This document shows, piece after piece, positions 11,300 to 24,619 of a stretch of 60,000 nt of DNA. Source of the stretch: Hydractinia symbiolongicarpus (Eukaryota; Cnidaria; Hydrozoa; Anthoathecata; Hydractiniidae); the NCBI RefSeq assembly GCF_029227915.1, contig NC_079886.1:8620001-8680000 (forward strand), in the 5' to 3' direction. Position 1 is the first letter of the stretch. The number at the start of each line of letters is the position of its first letter. Under the pieces are notes generated by a model. It was not told the DNA's origin. It searched no databases and saw nothing but the letters and a program-made list of their open reading frames with translations. A program made the position numbers and the translations under genes.

Positions 11300-12500
11300 A
11301 TAGTTTCTTTATTAATGAATGCAGAGAAAAAATACTAAATTTATCATTAAATTTATTTTGGCGTAGCAGTAAAAAAAATCTCTAATATTATCGAAAAAAA
11401 TGTTTTTGTAGTTCTTTAGTATAATTCTATGATACACTCTAATATTTTCTATAACACAAATCAACGTCTTTTAAACGGAGGTACAGCGACACAGAAGGAA
11501 AGGGCACATTAAGGCACATTAATTATTTTAAAAATGTTTAAAAAAAAGGACATAGAAAAATAACAAGAATCTTTTAAAATGCTCTGTTTACCGTTTTTTC
11601 AATTTCAATGCTCAGGCAAAAAGCGTTAAACTTAAGTTCACCGCTGGCATAAAAAGCCCTTGCAAGGTAATAATTTCGGAAAGCTTTAAATCTGAAACAA
11701 ATGACTTCATAAAGTCCTGACTTCAAAACCTCGTCCCCAGGGCTTGTTAGTCCAAGTGTGAAAAGCCTAACAATCGTTGGGAACAAGGTCGCTGACTCTA
11801 GTTTGCCGAATCATAGGCGGCCATTCGTACTTTAGTTCGTCCTATATAAACAACAAAATGAAACAGTACACTCATGATATATACGTAAAAGCGCTGCACG
11901 ATTATGACAAATACAGACAGCAATTCATAACAAATGTAAAAAAATTTAAAAAAAATTTCTATGGTTACAATTGTTTTTATTCACTACAGCTTTAAGCAAT
12001 AAAAATAAAAATTATATAAATATGTTTTATTTACCCGATTGTGCCTCACGCTTGAGACAGCGCCCCTGTTATTGATGTCAAAAAAAACAAGAAACGCTTA
12101 CTTGAATGGGTTTTATTCGTGTTATCAAAACGAGCGCTCCTTCGACACAGGCGGCGAGAGGCTTGGCGAGTAAATATGGCATAGATTTTTTAAATCGTAG
12201 TAAAAAAACTTAAATAAATCAATACATACAGAATGACCACTCAAAAACGGAGGTCAAGTTATAGATGCTAAGGAGAATTAGGTGTTTTGGACTTTTTAAT
12301 TGCAGGTTTTGTCATTAAAATTTAGTAAAAAAAGTTTCTTCATATCGACCATGCATATCAGCAAAACTTCTGTTGAACAATATAATATGCATTGGGACAG
12401 AAGAAAATGTAAAAAAATTTTATACGCCTAAAGTTCTTTACCGACTTTCTAACAGACCATTTCCATAAAAGGTTATTGAAAGAGTCTAAAGAGGAGTGGT
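11300..12500. other. Intergenic region, no supported gene
   Basis: AT-rich sequence with only short frames. A locally GC-richer patch at about 12050-12200 gives no reading frame that I recognise. Confidence 0.35.
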
Positions 12501-12512
12501 CACCCCGATGCT

Positions 12513-12727
12513 TAAGCGCGATCTATATAAATGAGCGCGATCTATAAAATAAGCACTATATACCAATAAGCACGATATATCTACACGAGCGCGATATATC
12601 TAAATGGGCGCGACATATCTAAATGTGCACGATATATCTAAATGAGCACCATATATATGCAAATGAACGCCATTTATTTGTAAATGAGGGCGATATATAT
12701 AAATCAGCGCGATATATGAAATGAGCG
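12513..12727. repeat. Degenerate minisatellite, 19-21 bp unit, about ten copies
   Basis: Variants of GAGCGCGATATATCTAAAT recur head to tail. Most copies keep the self-complementary GATATATC core, so each unit can pair with itself and its neighbours. Copies diverge towards the right end. It lies about 185 bp beyond the SOAT stop codon, downstream of that gene. Confidence 0.75.
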
Positions 12728-12910
12728 GGAAACAAAACGTATCTGAGGCACAGAACGTTAGAAATCGGTAATTCGTAAATGTCGAGCTCATGATGATTCT
12801 AATATAAAATTTGTTGTCTATTTTTCTAAGTTTTAATTAAAATGCACTTTTCTGCATTCGAAGGACTCTGTTTTTACTGTCATCAAATGATTGCTTTTCT
12901 CCGTTCTCTT

Positions 12911-15900
12911 TTATTTCTTCCATTCCCAAACCACGCAAGTTGAATCGAACGAGTACGGAATGATGAAATCAAGCCACGAGTTCTAAAACATATATTAACC
13001 TATTTTTTCAAATGTTCAGATAACACATTGGCTAGATTGATGAAATTATCGCGCGAGTTTTAATCCCTTTTTCACACATTTTACCACAATTTTTGCGCAT
13101 TACTTTATGGAAAATAGAGAGAGTTTTACGTACGCCTCAATGAATTTCACATCTTTCAAACTTAAAATTATATGTAAATCTTAACTCTTATATTTTTATA
13201 AAAAACGATTGATTGACTCACAAAATCTCAATTAGCCGGCTAGCAATGTGATTTTTTATGGTAACCAAATTTTATAATTATGGGTAGAAAAATTCTGATT
13301 TTTTTTCCTGTTTTGCGCAATTTAATATTTTTGCGAAACTTCCGACTAATAATATGTAACGCAGCCTCTATTTTTTTGGCGAGCCAAATGTATTTCACGA
13401 ATCCATGTTCTTAAAAAGGAGAAACGGTTCTTTTGTAAAAGTTGAGGACAACATTTTGTACATGAGTAAATCACATTGGAATACAGTTTTAAAAAACACG
13501 ACCCAATAAACATCAAACCACATTAATTACACTTTTCTTGAATTACACCTTATAGTTTTGTTCTTTTGGTTTCACCATATTCACCATGATTGAATTAATG
13601 TGTTTATCAATTTTTAACTTATCTAACTGGTGAAAAAGTTGTTTTAGTGGTATTAATGTTACAGTCAGTTTTCTTAATTTTCCAGTTGCACTAGCCACGG
13701 TTGTAAGCAAAGATCAATTAACACAAAATTAAAAAACCTAAAAAAAGGTTGTTTTTATGTATAAATCTGAAGATTTTACATTTTATCAAGTTTCAGATGA
13801 GGGTTTCAAAAATCACATTCATTTTGTTTGAAAAAAAAGAGAGATCGCAATGGTAGATTAAAGACAACTCGGGAAAGGTGTATTAAAACGAGTTAAGGTT
13901 TGAGGTAAAGCCGGATTTCCAATGAAAAAATGTCACGCGTATCGAACCAAAATCAGTTGATATGATCGCACAAGCTAAATTTCTTCGTCGATAGGTGAAA
14001 AATTAAAATTGAATTCAACTTTTTTTTTTGAAGGATGCGAATCAAAAATTACTTAAACAAAAGAATAATTAATAATAATTATCTCTTCCACCAATCATTG
14101 TAGCCAAAATAATACGTTACGTTGTATTTTACATTGAAAGGCTGGCTAAGTTATTATAAAGTACTTGCGCTGGCTTTTATAAAAATTGTCATTTGTTGCT
14201 AGACAAATTCGTTCGTAGCTAGCACGACATCACTCAATGTAACAAACCAAAAGACGGAAATATTGCTGCGGAAAACATTTCATAAAATGCTTAATAAAAA
14301 GAAAAAGATGCAACTTACAAAGTCTCGTGTGCAATTTTGACTGGCGTACCATTCCACGCTGTACATAGTCATCAGTATCCCGCTACCCATGGTTAACGAT
14401 ACCCACAAGTATATATTCCACAGTGGATTATTTGAGCCTTTTTTTGGCCGCACGAAGAAAAACACCACTAAACGATACAAACGGAAACTATTAATGTTTT
14501 AGCACTGCGCTAGGAAAAACGCCCCTAAATTGATTATACAGAGCGAGTTGTTTATTTCAGGGTGCACTTTCCAATTTTCAGTTTACGCAAATCGCTTAGC
14601 CCATTGTTTAAAAATTTGGCAATTTTCGAGGACCATTGTTTAAATATTGGCATTTTTTATAACAAAAAGATGTACCATGCAAGGAGTTATGTTAAAACCC
14701 GGGATCTTTTCCGGGCTGTTTTTTAAAATTATAGGAATTTTTCAGAATTGTGAAAATGTTGAGTATGGCCAGGTATGATTGTCATGAATAAACGTGAACA
14801 ATTAAGTTTTCCTTGTGTGCTCAAGTATTATAAGCTTTCCAAATAAATCGCAGACCATAGAAAGACATCAAAGGACGCTTTTCCACGCAGTAACGTTTTC
14901 AGATCCTTTTTATGCCGGACTTTTTTACCTTAAGTAGTGATCGTGATTAGACGCAGCTGGGCAAAATTAACGCTATCTTAGGCAAGCGTGGATGGCTAAT
15001 AAAGTACAAATTTGTTAATTCGAATGCCTTTAACTTGAGAATTTGCTATATCAGGGAAACTTCTTGACCCTTAATTTCCGGACGTCTTCCCTTTACTAAT
15101 GCTTAACGCATTTTTTCGATCTCTTACGTGTACCGTATCACTTAATATCCTTTAAATCAAAATACACAATGAAACAAACTGCAAACAACTTACGCCCAAC
15201 ACCACCAAACATAAACAGCAAGGCGGGATAGAAAAACCGGAAGGCCACAGCAAGTATGTATTCGTGGAAACATGCTGAGATAAAGAAGACCAAGATAGCA
15301 GCAAAACCGCGACCTCTTCGACCAAACAGATAGTTAAAGTCTTTGTAAATGTATGCATATAACCAATCGTGCACCACCACGTTCCACATGCGATAGTAAC
15401 TCGAAAACGAGTTAGAATTCCACCAGTCCTAAAAAAGGGAAGTTAGGCACAGCCTAATTTAAGGGAAGAAGGTGTTGGCGGATAAACATTAGCGGTTTCT
15501 GAAAAATTAGCAAAAGCTTATTCTTGCCATACGTAAGGTAAAGCGTAGGCCGCAAATTTTATCCAAATACCCGATAAAACATCCGATCTGCAAATCTTGT
15601 CATTTCAGCAAACGCATTCAACCATGAATGCAGAATGGCGAAGAAGGCAACCAACAGGACAAGTACTCCAGGAAGCATGCACGAAAACGCAGATAACAGA
15701 AGCGTCCTAGTAGAATAAAAATTACAACTGAATTACAATTGTGTCAACGCGTTTGCTGAAAAATACATAAAAAACGTTAAGTAACAAGCATTGCAACCAC
15801 AGCTATTGACTGGTGAAAAAGTCAAGCATTTAACCCGTCGCTATCCTAACGACAATTCTTTGATTGGAAATGTACTAACATCAAAATGAGCATTAACAAG

Positions 15901-18900
15901 AACTTATGAGCTTTTGGGTAAAAGAGACTGTGTTGACTACAAATATAAAGCAAGACAGATAATTTCGAAGATCGCCACCACAAGTAATTACATAGGCTAT
16001 TTCTATATTACGCACGCACATTTTCAACTTGTGAACGTTCAAAGCGCGCTGGATGTTAAGTAATTTAGTTAAATCCATACACGATATGCTAAATGTTGCA
16101 ACGTCAAATTTTTTCCCACAATTTTCGGACCTTCGTGGGCAGCGAAGTTGATTATTTTGTTGTGCATGGGCGCCAGGGAAGGCTACTAGCAAATTTAAGA
16201 CGCTGTCTACTTGGCCTATGAGTCCGTCAGAGTAGCTTGCCAGCTGCACAGTACTAAACATTTGACCCTATTAACCAAATTTAAAAAAAATAATTTGTCC
16301 ATGATTGTAGACTCTAACCCTCCAATAAATACACACATTAAATTCAAGCTTGTTTTTTTTTACCTTATATTTCCTTTCTCCTTGCCAGTATTCTGAAATA
16401 CAGGAACGCAAAATCTTGCGAACATGAAATAGGTGTAAGCTATACAGCCTAGGACTTGAAGAAAATTCTTGACCACAAAATCCCAACGAACATATGGTGT
16501 CCTATGAAAGAATGGATATTTAATACACTGATTTTAATCTGGAATCAAAATACTAAATTAGAACAAAAAATACACCAGTATTCTAAAAATATTCAAACAT
16601 ATATATATAAATTAAACATTGAAAGAGTTTTTTTTTTGTGGTAGATAATATACCTTATTCCAGGAAATGAACGGAACGCAAAATTAACAAACACGAAGAA
16701 AATTTACGCGAAAGAATTAAATCAATGCAATTTAGTTCAACTGATTGACAAAAAGCATTTAATAACGCAAATTAGTAAAAGTGTTTATTTTTAGTTTAAG
16801 ATTAGGTTCATTAATAATCAGTTTCCGTTATTTTCTTAAAATTTTTATAATATTAGATGCCCTGCAGTTTGCTTTAATCGCATTGGGTGAGCCGTATCCA
16901 AGACGACACTAATTTCTTTTCGCGTCAGTGAAACAGAAGGAAAACGAAGTATCTGTGTGTTGAGCTTTGTATTGCAAGTAGTAAAAAAATAGATTTTTAA
17001 ACTTGATTATAGGTTTTAAATTACCTAGTAAATTGTTTACCGTCCTGGAATTTGCTGTACACGTTAAAAACGTGCGTTTAATTAAGACGGTTCCAATCAT
17101 TGTTGGATCCCCTTTAGTCGCTATAATGGTCCCTCTATTTTGCAAATATTCATTAAATTTGTCGAAAAATATCAGAAAGACAGGTGGGAAACAGTCTCCA
17201 AACGCAAAAAACTTGCCTTATAACCGACGAAATCGTACAAATCTTTACGATTTCTACGATTTCGTCCTAAGGAGGAAAGTCCCTTTCTTATTCAAAAAGG
17301 GACTTTCCTCCTTAAAAGCTTTTTTTTATTCAAGTACTCAAAGTTATTCTACTCACATTGGATAGTTGTCTCTGTAAATAAGCGTCGGGATGAAAAGAAA
17401 ATATAAATACTGAGAAAATCCAGGAAGTTTCAATTCTGATATGTCATCGTCATCTAAATATTGACAATCAAAACAAAAATTATCCTTCAAAAAATATTTT
17501 TCGAAGTCCGCCAAACAATTACATCACAATTAGCATCAACTTTAAGACTATAACGTCAAGAAAAATAGTTATTTAAAATGTACACAAAAAAATAAGCATA
17601 AACCTTTTTCAATTTCAGCAAATTTCAAAACTTTCGTAGTGTTGACGCGGACAAACGCATGAACCTTCATCATTAGACGGACCTACAATCATAACAAATC
17701 TCTTATGCTAGATGTGAATTATCAAACCACAATTTACAATGTGTCCTCAATACATTTGAAAGATTTGCAACTTTAGGTGAATTCACATTTAAAGAAAGGT
17801 CTGTAGTACACATAGCCACAAAGTGAAGCAAATTTTAGTGTTGTCGACGCCAATTTATCCTGTTATTAAAGTGTTAGAAAAGAATATTAGATAGAGAATC
17901 TCTTTTCAAGATAAAGGAAAAACGCCAATTTCTAAGCTTTAATATTCATATTCGTCTATTTTCTCAGCTTTTATTTTCCCAAGCATTTATTATTATATAA
18001 AAGCTGATGCCTACTTTGGCAGGGCAATTTTGGGAGAAGCTGTCAAAGTTGCACAGATAGGCTGTTTTTGCACATGGGTAAAATAAACAGTATTTAGAAT
18101 TATACCTGTTCTGTTATCAAAATTATCGTCGAAGCTGGTGGTAAGTTATCAGACAATGCACCTTGAACAGGAAAAGTGAGGAAGATCAACATGTACGCTA
18201 TGTAACCAACACTCCACACCGACATCGGTATTTTTGCCCAAGATGTCTGGTTGCTGGCGTAAGAAGTAAAGATTGGATATATAGCCAAGGTGTAAGCTTG
18301 CATATATAACCAGTTTTGAATGACACTGGAAAAATTGCCAAAAGCCCACGATACTACTGAGAAGTCGATTAATCTAAAAAGAAACAAGTATTTAGAATCA
18401 CCTTCGATTGTTAACATAAAAATGTTGTATTTACATCTTTTCAATTTTCTTTCCAACATACTAAAAAACTTAAGGTGACTAGTGATGCTTGGCAGTTAAG
18501 TTATATTCGCACTGAAAAAACAAAATCTTCGGGGTTGCGGAATGTTTTGACCATTGTAGTCGCAAAGTGATGTACACCAACTTTAAGTTTGTGGCATGAC
18601 ACTGCATCAAGTTGGGAACAAATCCAAACTGTGAAGCTGCACTTTTATTTTACAAACAAGTACTGATTGCAACTTAAACACCCAAACCCCTTCTCACAAT
18701 ACAAAACCAATAAAATGCCAAGTTTAGCAAACTCACACAGTCGAAAGCAGACTGAAAGTTTTACTTGGCAACAAAGAGAAAAAAATTGACTAACTTTTGC
18801 AAGTGCAAATACGACTAAATGAACACACATAAGTACATATTATTGCTTGCTTTTTAAACTTTAAATATCAACCATAGAATATCACTTAAACGACATTTTT

Positions 18901-21900
18901 CTAAGATGATCATGGTCAAGATACTCATATACTCATCATTGCTTAGATCTTAAAACATTAATTATACCTGCCAGTTTCCAAGAAATCGTAGAGTGCAGTA
19001 TTCATTAAAAACACAAGCAGAAGTGCAATAAAAACATTGTATATCGTTTGAATATGATTGATCTCCAGCAATTCACTAAAAAGGGAATAAAGACAATGAA
19101 ATTATGCAACCATAAAAGATCACAAGATAATATAAATATGAAGAAAAAATACTTTACGTCAGCAGGGATTCTCTAGCCACAAAAATCTTTAACCCATCTT
19201 CATCGTATTCACTGAAAGTAAAAAGATTCCAAATTTTATCCTACAAATAAGGGGTGTATGTTTATGAAAATACACAACAAAATGGAACATTCGCACTACC
19301 ACAACGAGTTCTGACGTGTGGAAAAACTCACTCTAAAACATATATTTCGAGCAGGGATTGCTTGAAACCAAAGCAGTACTACTTTGTGCATCGCTAACAT
19401 ACTGCTTGGCAACTATCTTAAGGAAAACATCTTTGCAAAAGAAAAATTGCAGAATTAAGGTTGCAAATAGATTCTCAAAAGTATCGATGGCCCCTATGGC
19501 TTACTTCTCTTCTTGATAAAACCACTGATCTACTAAATCGAAACACTTCTCTTCTTTTTCCCAAATCTTCTCTTCTGTTCTAAAAACTTCCCTTCCAAAG
19601 TGAGAAACACTTTTCTTTCAAGAACTCAAAAAACCTCCTAGAACAAATTCTAGTCCAGGAATATTGATTGAACTGGATTTTGATAACTTACGTTTTTGAA
19701 TGAATGAATGACCGACATGACCGACCCTAGACCCTAGTGATAATAGATGATGGCGAATTTCCCTAGAGACAAGGGTAAATAAATGACATGCTGGTTCCCG
19801 GCCATGAAAAAAATCAAGTGGTGTGGTGGACCATAAACTTAAGATAAAGAAAAGGTATGTTATAGTTTGCTTGGTGGACACTACCATGATTTTGAGGACT
19901 CTGAAAAGCCATTTCTTTTGCCATTTATCATGTCCATTGATAAATACAACTAACTACTATGCCACTAATCTGAATTGATTTGTGATATTATTTTATTCAT
20001 GCACATGTTCTGGGGCCTGGCACAATATAAAGCATACTTCTTACGAGAAGTGAGTAAAGTATCCAGACCCATATGGGTGTAAATTTGTGGACCAGATTTT
20101 TAAGTTTAGTTATGAAGACACAATTTCGGACCATGTGCAGAGAACTGTTAAGTGCAAAAGAAAAGTGTCAAAATACAGAAGAGAAGAGTAAGAATACAAA
20201 AGAAAACTGTTTAAATCATAGAAGAGAAGTGCTCTTAAATTGGAAGAAAAGTGAGCCATAGGGGTCATCGTAAAAGTAGACTATTGCTTTTCTTATATCA
20301 TATTTTATACAAAATTCAAAGAAAATGAATCAGAAGTATGGTGAAATGCGATATTAAAGAATTTCTGTTATTGTTTAAGGAATGTAGATTATAAGTTTGC
20401 AAATGACAAGGAACATTCACAAACATGTTCCATGTTCATGTCCATGCTACCGAAGGTAGATCCATGGTCAACAGACCTGCAAGCTTCAAGTAAACCCACA
20501 GCACCATGTGCTGCAATATTTTATTGCCAGATGTAGATAGTTTATGCAAATAAGATTTAATTTGATTACACCAATTACACTCAAGTCATCATGATCGGTT
20601 GAATGTCTGATTGTGAGTAGCATTCTTAGTAGAGAAAGCATGCATGGAATTACCATGACCACCAACCTTCCTCTTGATTGTTTTTTTTTTTTTTTTACAA
20701 AACAAATTGTTATAATCATTTTAGTTAATTTCTAATGTTCAAATTTCATTTTCGTTTTAATATCTTAGTAACAAAAAATGAAACATGTTTACTAAAATAC
20801 TATATATATATAGTGGAGGGAAAGCATTTTTAACACAGTGTGGATACACACCACTTGTTAATGTGAACGCTCAGGATTGTGCATTAACTTTTTGTTACCA
20901 CTAGTTTAATTTAAACGGTCCAAAGGGTCTTTTGTGATTAAGTAACAGCTTTTTTAATTCAAATTTGTTCTATTATTCCCCTGCTGGCTTTCAACGCATC
21001 AGCTTATGCGTTGCCAATATGAATTAAAAAGGGTGAGTGATCAAGTAAGTATTATACTTTAATAGATTAAACCAAAAGAACAAGTTACTTGGCATGTCTA
21101 CTTTTCTTTAGCTTGGGTTGTTCCATATCCATTGCTATTTTTTCAATAATTTCACCAAACTGTGATTCAAACATTTCATTCATTTTTTGAGCAAGTTCCT
21201 ATGAATAAAAAGTACTTTAATAATTACAAAGAAATGAACTTATATACCTGTTTACTATGCTAGTAGAAAAAAAATTATATTTTCAAATAATAGAAGATAA
21301 ACATATTATGCAGAATAGAATTAAGGTATATGATACATACCATGACTTATTTTTGGGATAAAATAAACAATATAAGAAATTTGTGTTATCAATAATACTG
21401 CTATTAGAAATAACTTATGTTAATAAACACATTGTAAATAATTGTGAGTTTAAATTAACTCCACATTAAACACTATTGAGCAATTGGAACTTTCATTTTT
21501 TAATCATTTTACAACTTAAAGTGAAACTATTAACTTCTGCTAATTTGGAAACATAATTTATTATCTCTTGCTTATTTTTTTACTTAATATACACTACTAA
21601 TATAATGTAAAGGATCATGTGTTTTTTCATGTATGGTTAAAGGAGATTATCAAGGTTTTCAGTTTTTCGGTGCAACATCAGCCAGTTGCTATGTATATAT
21701 ACTTCTTTTTTAGAAATTTGTGACAAAATGTGTAAAGGGTTATATTTCAATCTGTATTATCCTACACTAAGTGTTAAGTGAAAAGGAGCTACGTTGCTTT
21801 GTTTTGTTAAATATGCATAAAATCTACAGAGAATATGCAAATTCAAGTGGACAGTCACTAAGCAAATTAATATTAAAAACAACTTATAGTTCACCGCAAT

Positions 21901-22474
21901 GACGTACTTCAAGCAGTATTATATTTGTTTATATGTATCGGTACAGTATGTATTTACACTGACATGTTTTTAATTGGTAAAAATCGTGCTGATGTTTGCG
22001 TGACTGTTGCAGAGCGCTGAGCTTTAAGACAAAACAAGCAGATCCAGCAGAATACAGTAAATTGAGGGTAAAAAGAAGACCAAAGTAGACAATGAAATAT
22101 AGACATATATTTTGGTCTGACAAGAAGGTTAAAAAATGATCTGCAAACCTGCATCAAAAGATGCAGGTTTGCAGATCTATGAGTGGGACAGCCATCCAGA
22201 CAGACAGACCTTTCAATTCAAAGTTATTAAATTTTAAATGTAGTGTAATACCTCTGCTTGTCTTTTAAATTCACCAACTTTAGCAAGGGCTTCCGCATTG
22301 CCAGATATTCCACATTGTGAGCTGCAACGAGAACCTGTTGAAAGAAAAACCAATGTAGTAATGCACCCTGATAAAGTGTATAAACCTTTAAAAAACTAAT
22401 CACGTACTTCCTGAAGTTTCCTCTTTTAACTTTTTAACACAGCTCTTCATTGCAACTTCATCTTTTACTGGCAT
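12911..22474 (-). CDS. SOAT: Sterol O-acyltransferase (SOAT/ACAT, MBOAT family), 13 exons
   Basis: This ER multi-pass enzyme esterifies sterols with fatty acyl-CoA for storage. Exons on the - strand, in coding order: 22408-22474 (from ATG; open to 22483), 22252-22334, 21089-21198, 19158-19211, 18968-19075, 18106-18373, 17604-17682, 17357-17453, 16364-16501, 15571-15706, 15194-15428, 14319-14467 and 12911-12982 (stop TAA). All phases match, giving about 531 residues against 550 for human SOAT1. An N-terminal helix ([20 protein letters not shown]) precedes [19 protein letters not shown], the family's first conserved block. FYRDWWN (378-384) is the acyl-CoA motif and SACFHEY carries the catalytic histidine (about H435). 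It ends with [23 protein letters not shown] and the last-exon LDFIIP. Clustered hydrophobic segments fit MBOAT topology. The ATG at 22474 is the first in its exon; an upstream coding exon cannot be excluded. SOAT1 versus SOAT2 cannot be resolved. Confidence 0.92.
17226..17313. repeat. Two adjacent perfect foldbacks in a SOAT intron
   Basis: The first stem is GACGAAATCGTA (17226-17237) with its exact complement at 17255-17266. Three bases on, an 18-bp stem AAGGAGGAAAGTCCCTTT (17269-17286) has its exact complement at 17296-17313 across a 9-nt loop. Both are perfect and compact. A local template-switch origin or a small hairpin RNA are both possible; only the foldbacks themselves are seen. Confidence 0.85.
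19486..20272. mobile_element. Inverted-repeat element, about 0.8 kb, in a SOAT intron
   Basis: Left end CGATGGCCCCTATGGCTTAC matches the reverse complement of the right end, CGATGACCCCTATGGCTCAC. Similarity continues inward for about 150 bp, with imperfect TTCTCTTCT-type subrepeats on both arms. No transposase-like frame is visible in the centre. It is probably a non-autonomous DNA transposon with long, internally repetitive inverted repeats. I cannot define a target duplication or superfamily. Confidence 0.65.
22138..22177. repeat. Perfect 18-bp foldback with 4-nt loop in a SOAT intron
   Basis: GATCTGCAAACCTGCATC (22138-22155), loop AAAA, then the exact reverse complement at 22160-22177. 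No mismatches. It lies about 75 bp from SOAT exon 22252-22334. Confidence 0.9.
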
Positions 22475-22483
22475 AGCTTGGAA

Positions 22484-23425
22484 CTGATAATAATAGAATA
22501 AAATCAATACTAACCAGCTATACCAAGTAAATGCAAAAATAGTAGTAAAAATAATAAGAAACAATTTTTAAAACCTTGTATTTCCACAGGGCAATTATTC
22601 TCAATGTCTCAATGACAATTAATCTCAATTTTTTCTACCCTGTTGGTAACTATATATTGTATGTTAGAGTGGATATAATGTTTCCTTTTTAGAACATTAG
22701 TCTTGCTTCACAGAGCACACATTTCAAGTACTGCCAAATCAATAATGGGCAGTTTTTGCCGAATATTTAAATCAGTTAAAATGAGGTGTTATTAAATTGG
22801 GATCAATGTTAAGAAAGATATAAAAAAATTCACATTCTGAATACCAACAAGAATTTAAAAAGACATCAAAATATTTTTTATCCAAAATGTAGTTTAGTAG
22901 CTACACCTTTTAATGTATATAATATATATTTTATCTAATAGAACATACTGATGTTAGCACTCTCTATGGTTTTATGCCACAGTTTATACCAGAATAAGGG
23001 CTCAACTTCATGTTACGTTTTGAACTTTCTTCATAACTTATTCTGTTAAAGCAAAAAAAAAGATAACTGACTGTGTTTGCTTTAACAGTTGGTGCTCACT
23101 CAAAAACAAATACGGTCAAAATATAGTCAAAACTTTAAAACAGATTATTGCATGTGTCACATGTTTGACAGGCTGTGTGACTAAGTATTTAAGGGTGACA
23201 TAAACGTGCTTTGAAAAGTCACAATGAATTAAATAATGGCGTATAGAGCTAGGTATTAACCCTACTCATGTGGTGTTGTGGAAGATGAAAACTTCTCAGG
23301 TCATGCCTAATCAATGGACAGGGTTGTGAAAGTGCCCAAATTCTGCCTCTCAGGAAGTATATATCGCTATTACATTGATCCATACACCTTACCAAGTTTT
23401 CCCAATGTAGCATCTGGTTTTTGAG
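22484..23425. other. Upstream region of SOAT, no supported exon
   Basis: AT-rich sequence that should contain the SOAT 5' UTR or promoter. I found no convincing upstream coding exon or core promoter element. Confidence 0.3.
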
Positions 23426-23428
23426 TAT

Positions 23429-23719
23429 TAGATGAATTCTAGTGTGACATTATTTGTTTACTTTTCCATGGGAAGCTCTTCCTGGATGGCAGGGGAAAAA
23501 AAGCTAGGATTTGGTGAAATGAGGTCTTTTGTCTGTGGATTTCTTCCCTCAGAACATTGTTTGAGGTCTTAAATTATTATTGAGTGTAGATTGATGCCTT
23601 TCGATTTATTTGAATTCATTTAAGAATAAGTTCTAAGAATACCTTTTTTTTTCTGCCAAGCAGATACCAAAAGTCAAAAAGCTTACTGCTAAAAATGTAA
23701 ACAAAGAAATTCATCTATA
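23429..23719. mobile_element. MITE with TAGATGAATT ends, copy 1
   Basis: Left end TTAGATGAATTCTAG...TTGTTTACTTTT and the reverse complement of the right end TATAGATGAATTTC...TTGTTTACATTTTTAGC are inverted repeats. Inside both arms lies a GGCAGGGAAAAA-like block. The same structure recurs at 35034-35364, so this is a dispersed non-autonomous DNA transposon of about 0.3 kb. A TA target duplication is plausible. Confidence 0.6.
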
Positions 23720-23949
23720 GAAAAAGATATATGCCATTGCTTAAAGCAGCAATTAATTTAATCTAAGGCAAGTCTGTAAGTATTGAATCCATTTTAAACA
23801 TTAAATAGCATAGGCTTATAAAAAATTCCAATGGGTCTCAAATTGTAAAAAAAAAAACACATCACAAGATTGAGACGTAAATCATTTGAATAGGATGCGA
23901 CAGTGAAAAAGTCAGCCCATTACTGGCATTTGTTTAAAGGGATAGCGTT

Positions 23950-24216
23950 TTAATACCATAAAGTTATTTAGCTGGGAGTCTGGAGTATTTAGTGCTCTCT
24001 TTGAGCTACGCAAACTCAATTAGGGTCAGCATTCTGCCAGACATCTCCCTGCCACATCTAACAGTCCCCACAGTGCGCCATCTCCCCAATTTCCCTCACA
24101 TGGCTTGGGTTAACCCAGGGCTATGATAATATTCAATTGCCCATATTGAATCGCCACCAGAGGGAATCGAACCCCGGTCTCCCACAAGAAGAGAGTAATA
24201 ACCACTACGGCGCCAT
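23950..24216 (-). mobile_element. tRNA-derived SINE
   Basis: Read on the - strand, the head has a box A-like GTAGTGGTTATTACTC and a box B GGTTCGATTCC, about 30 bp apart, preceded by GGCGCC. The rest (GGGTTAACCC, TGGCAGGGAGATGTC) has no coding potential. The internal RNA polymerase III promoter layout of tRNA-derived SINEs is clear. The 3' end is not defined by a clean tail. Confidence 0.7.
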
Positions 24217-24619
24217 AATCACTTAATATACCTTAATAATGACGATATAAATTATATATGTAACTAAAAAAAACACAAAGAGACGTTAATAATATTTTAA
24301 TATTTGCGTCCTCCTGACAAAGAGCAATAAAAATCTTCCTTTCTTGGCATTTCTTTCCATAAAAAAAACTACAGCTAGTTAAATTCTGATTCATGTTGTG
24401 GACTTTGTACTTTGTTGTCTCGATTGCTTTGTTGTCTTTTTGATGCGTCAGCAAAAAAATATTCGTTATCGCATACCCCGCCCCCGGAATAAACGGAAGC
24501 AAAACCCTTGGGGGCTCCTGACACAAAAATACTAAATATTTTGTTAATAAGAATAAGAAGTTTGTTTGGGGGAGGGGTGCGGGTTCGAACAATTTTAATC
24601 TACATAAATATCACCTACC

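Noticed and set aside
14280-14318. Readthrough C-terminus of SOAT ([12 protein letters not shown])
   Set aside because: A consensus GTAAGT donor plus a phase-matched exon at 12911-12982 encoding the conserved C-terminal LDFIIP-like segment fits the family better.
21089-22483. A separate small gene ending in the KKSRHAK reading
   Set aside because: A GTAACT donor two bases before the TAA joins it in phase to SOAT exon 19158-19211, and its helix matches the SOAT N-terminal region.
24155-24216. A functional tRNA gene
   Set aside because: Box A- and box B-like words are present, but the sequence does not close into a tRNA acceptor stem and continues into a repeat body, so it is a SINE head.
24233-24592. 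119-codon open frame on the - strand
   Set aside because: Low complexity, no motif and no splice support; it overlaps no conserved sequence.
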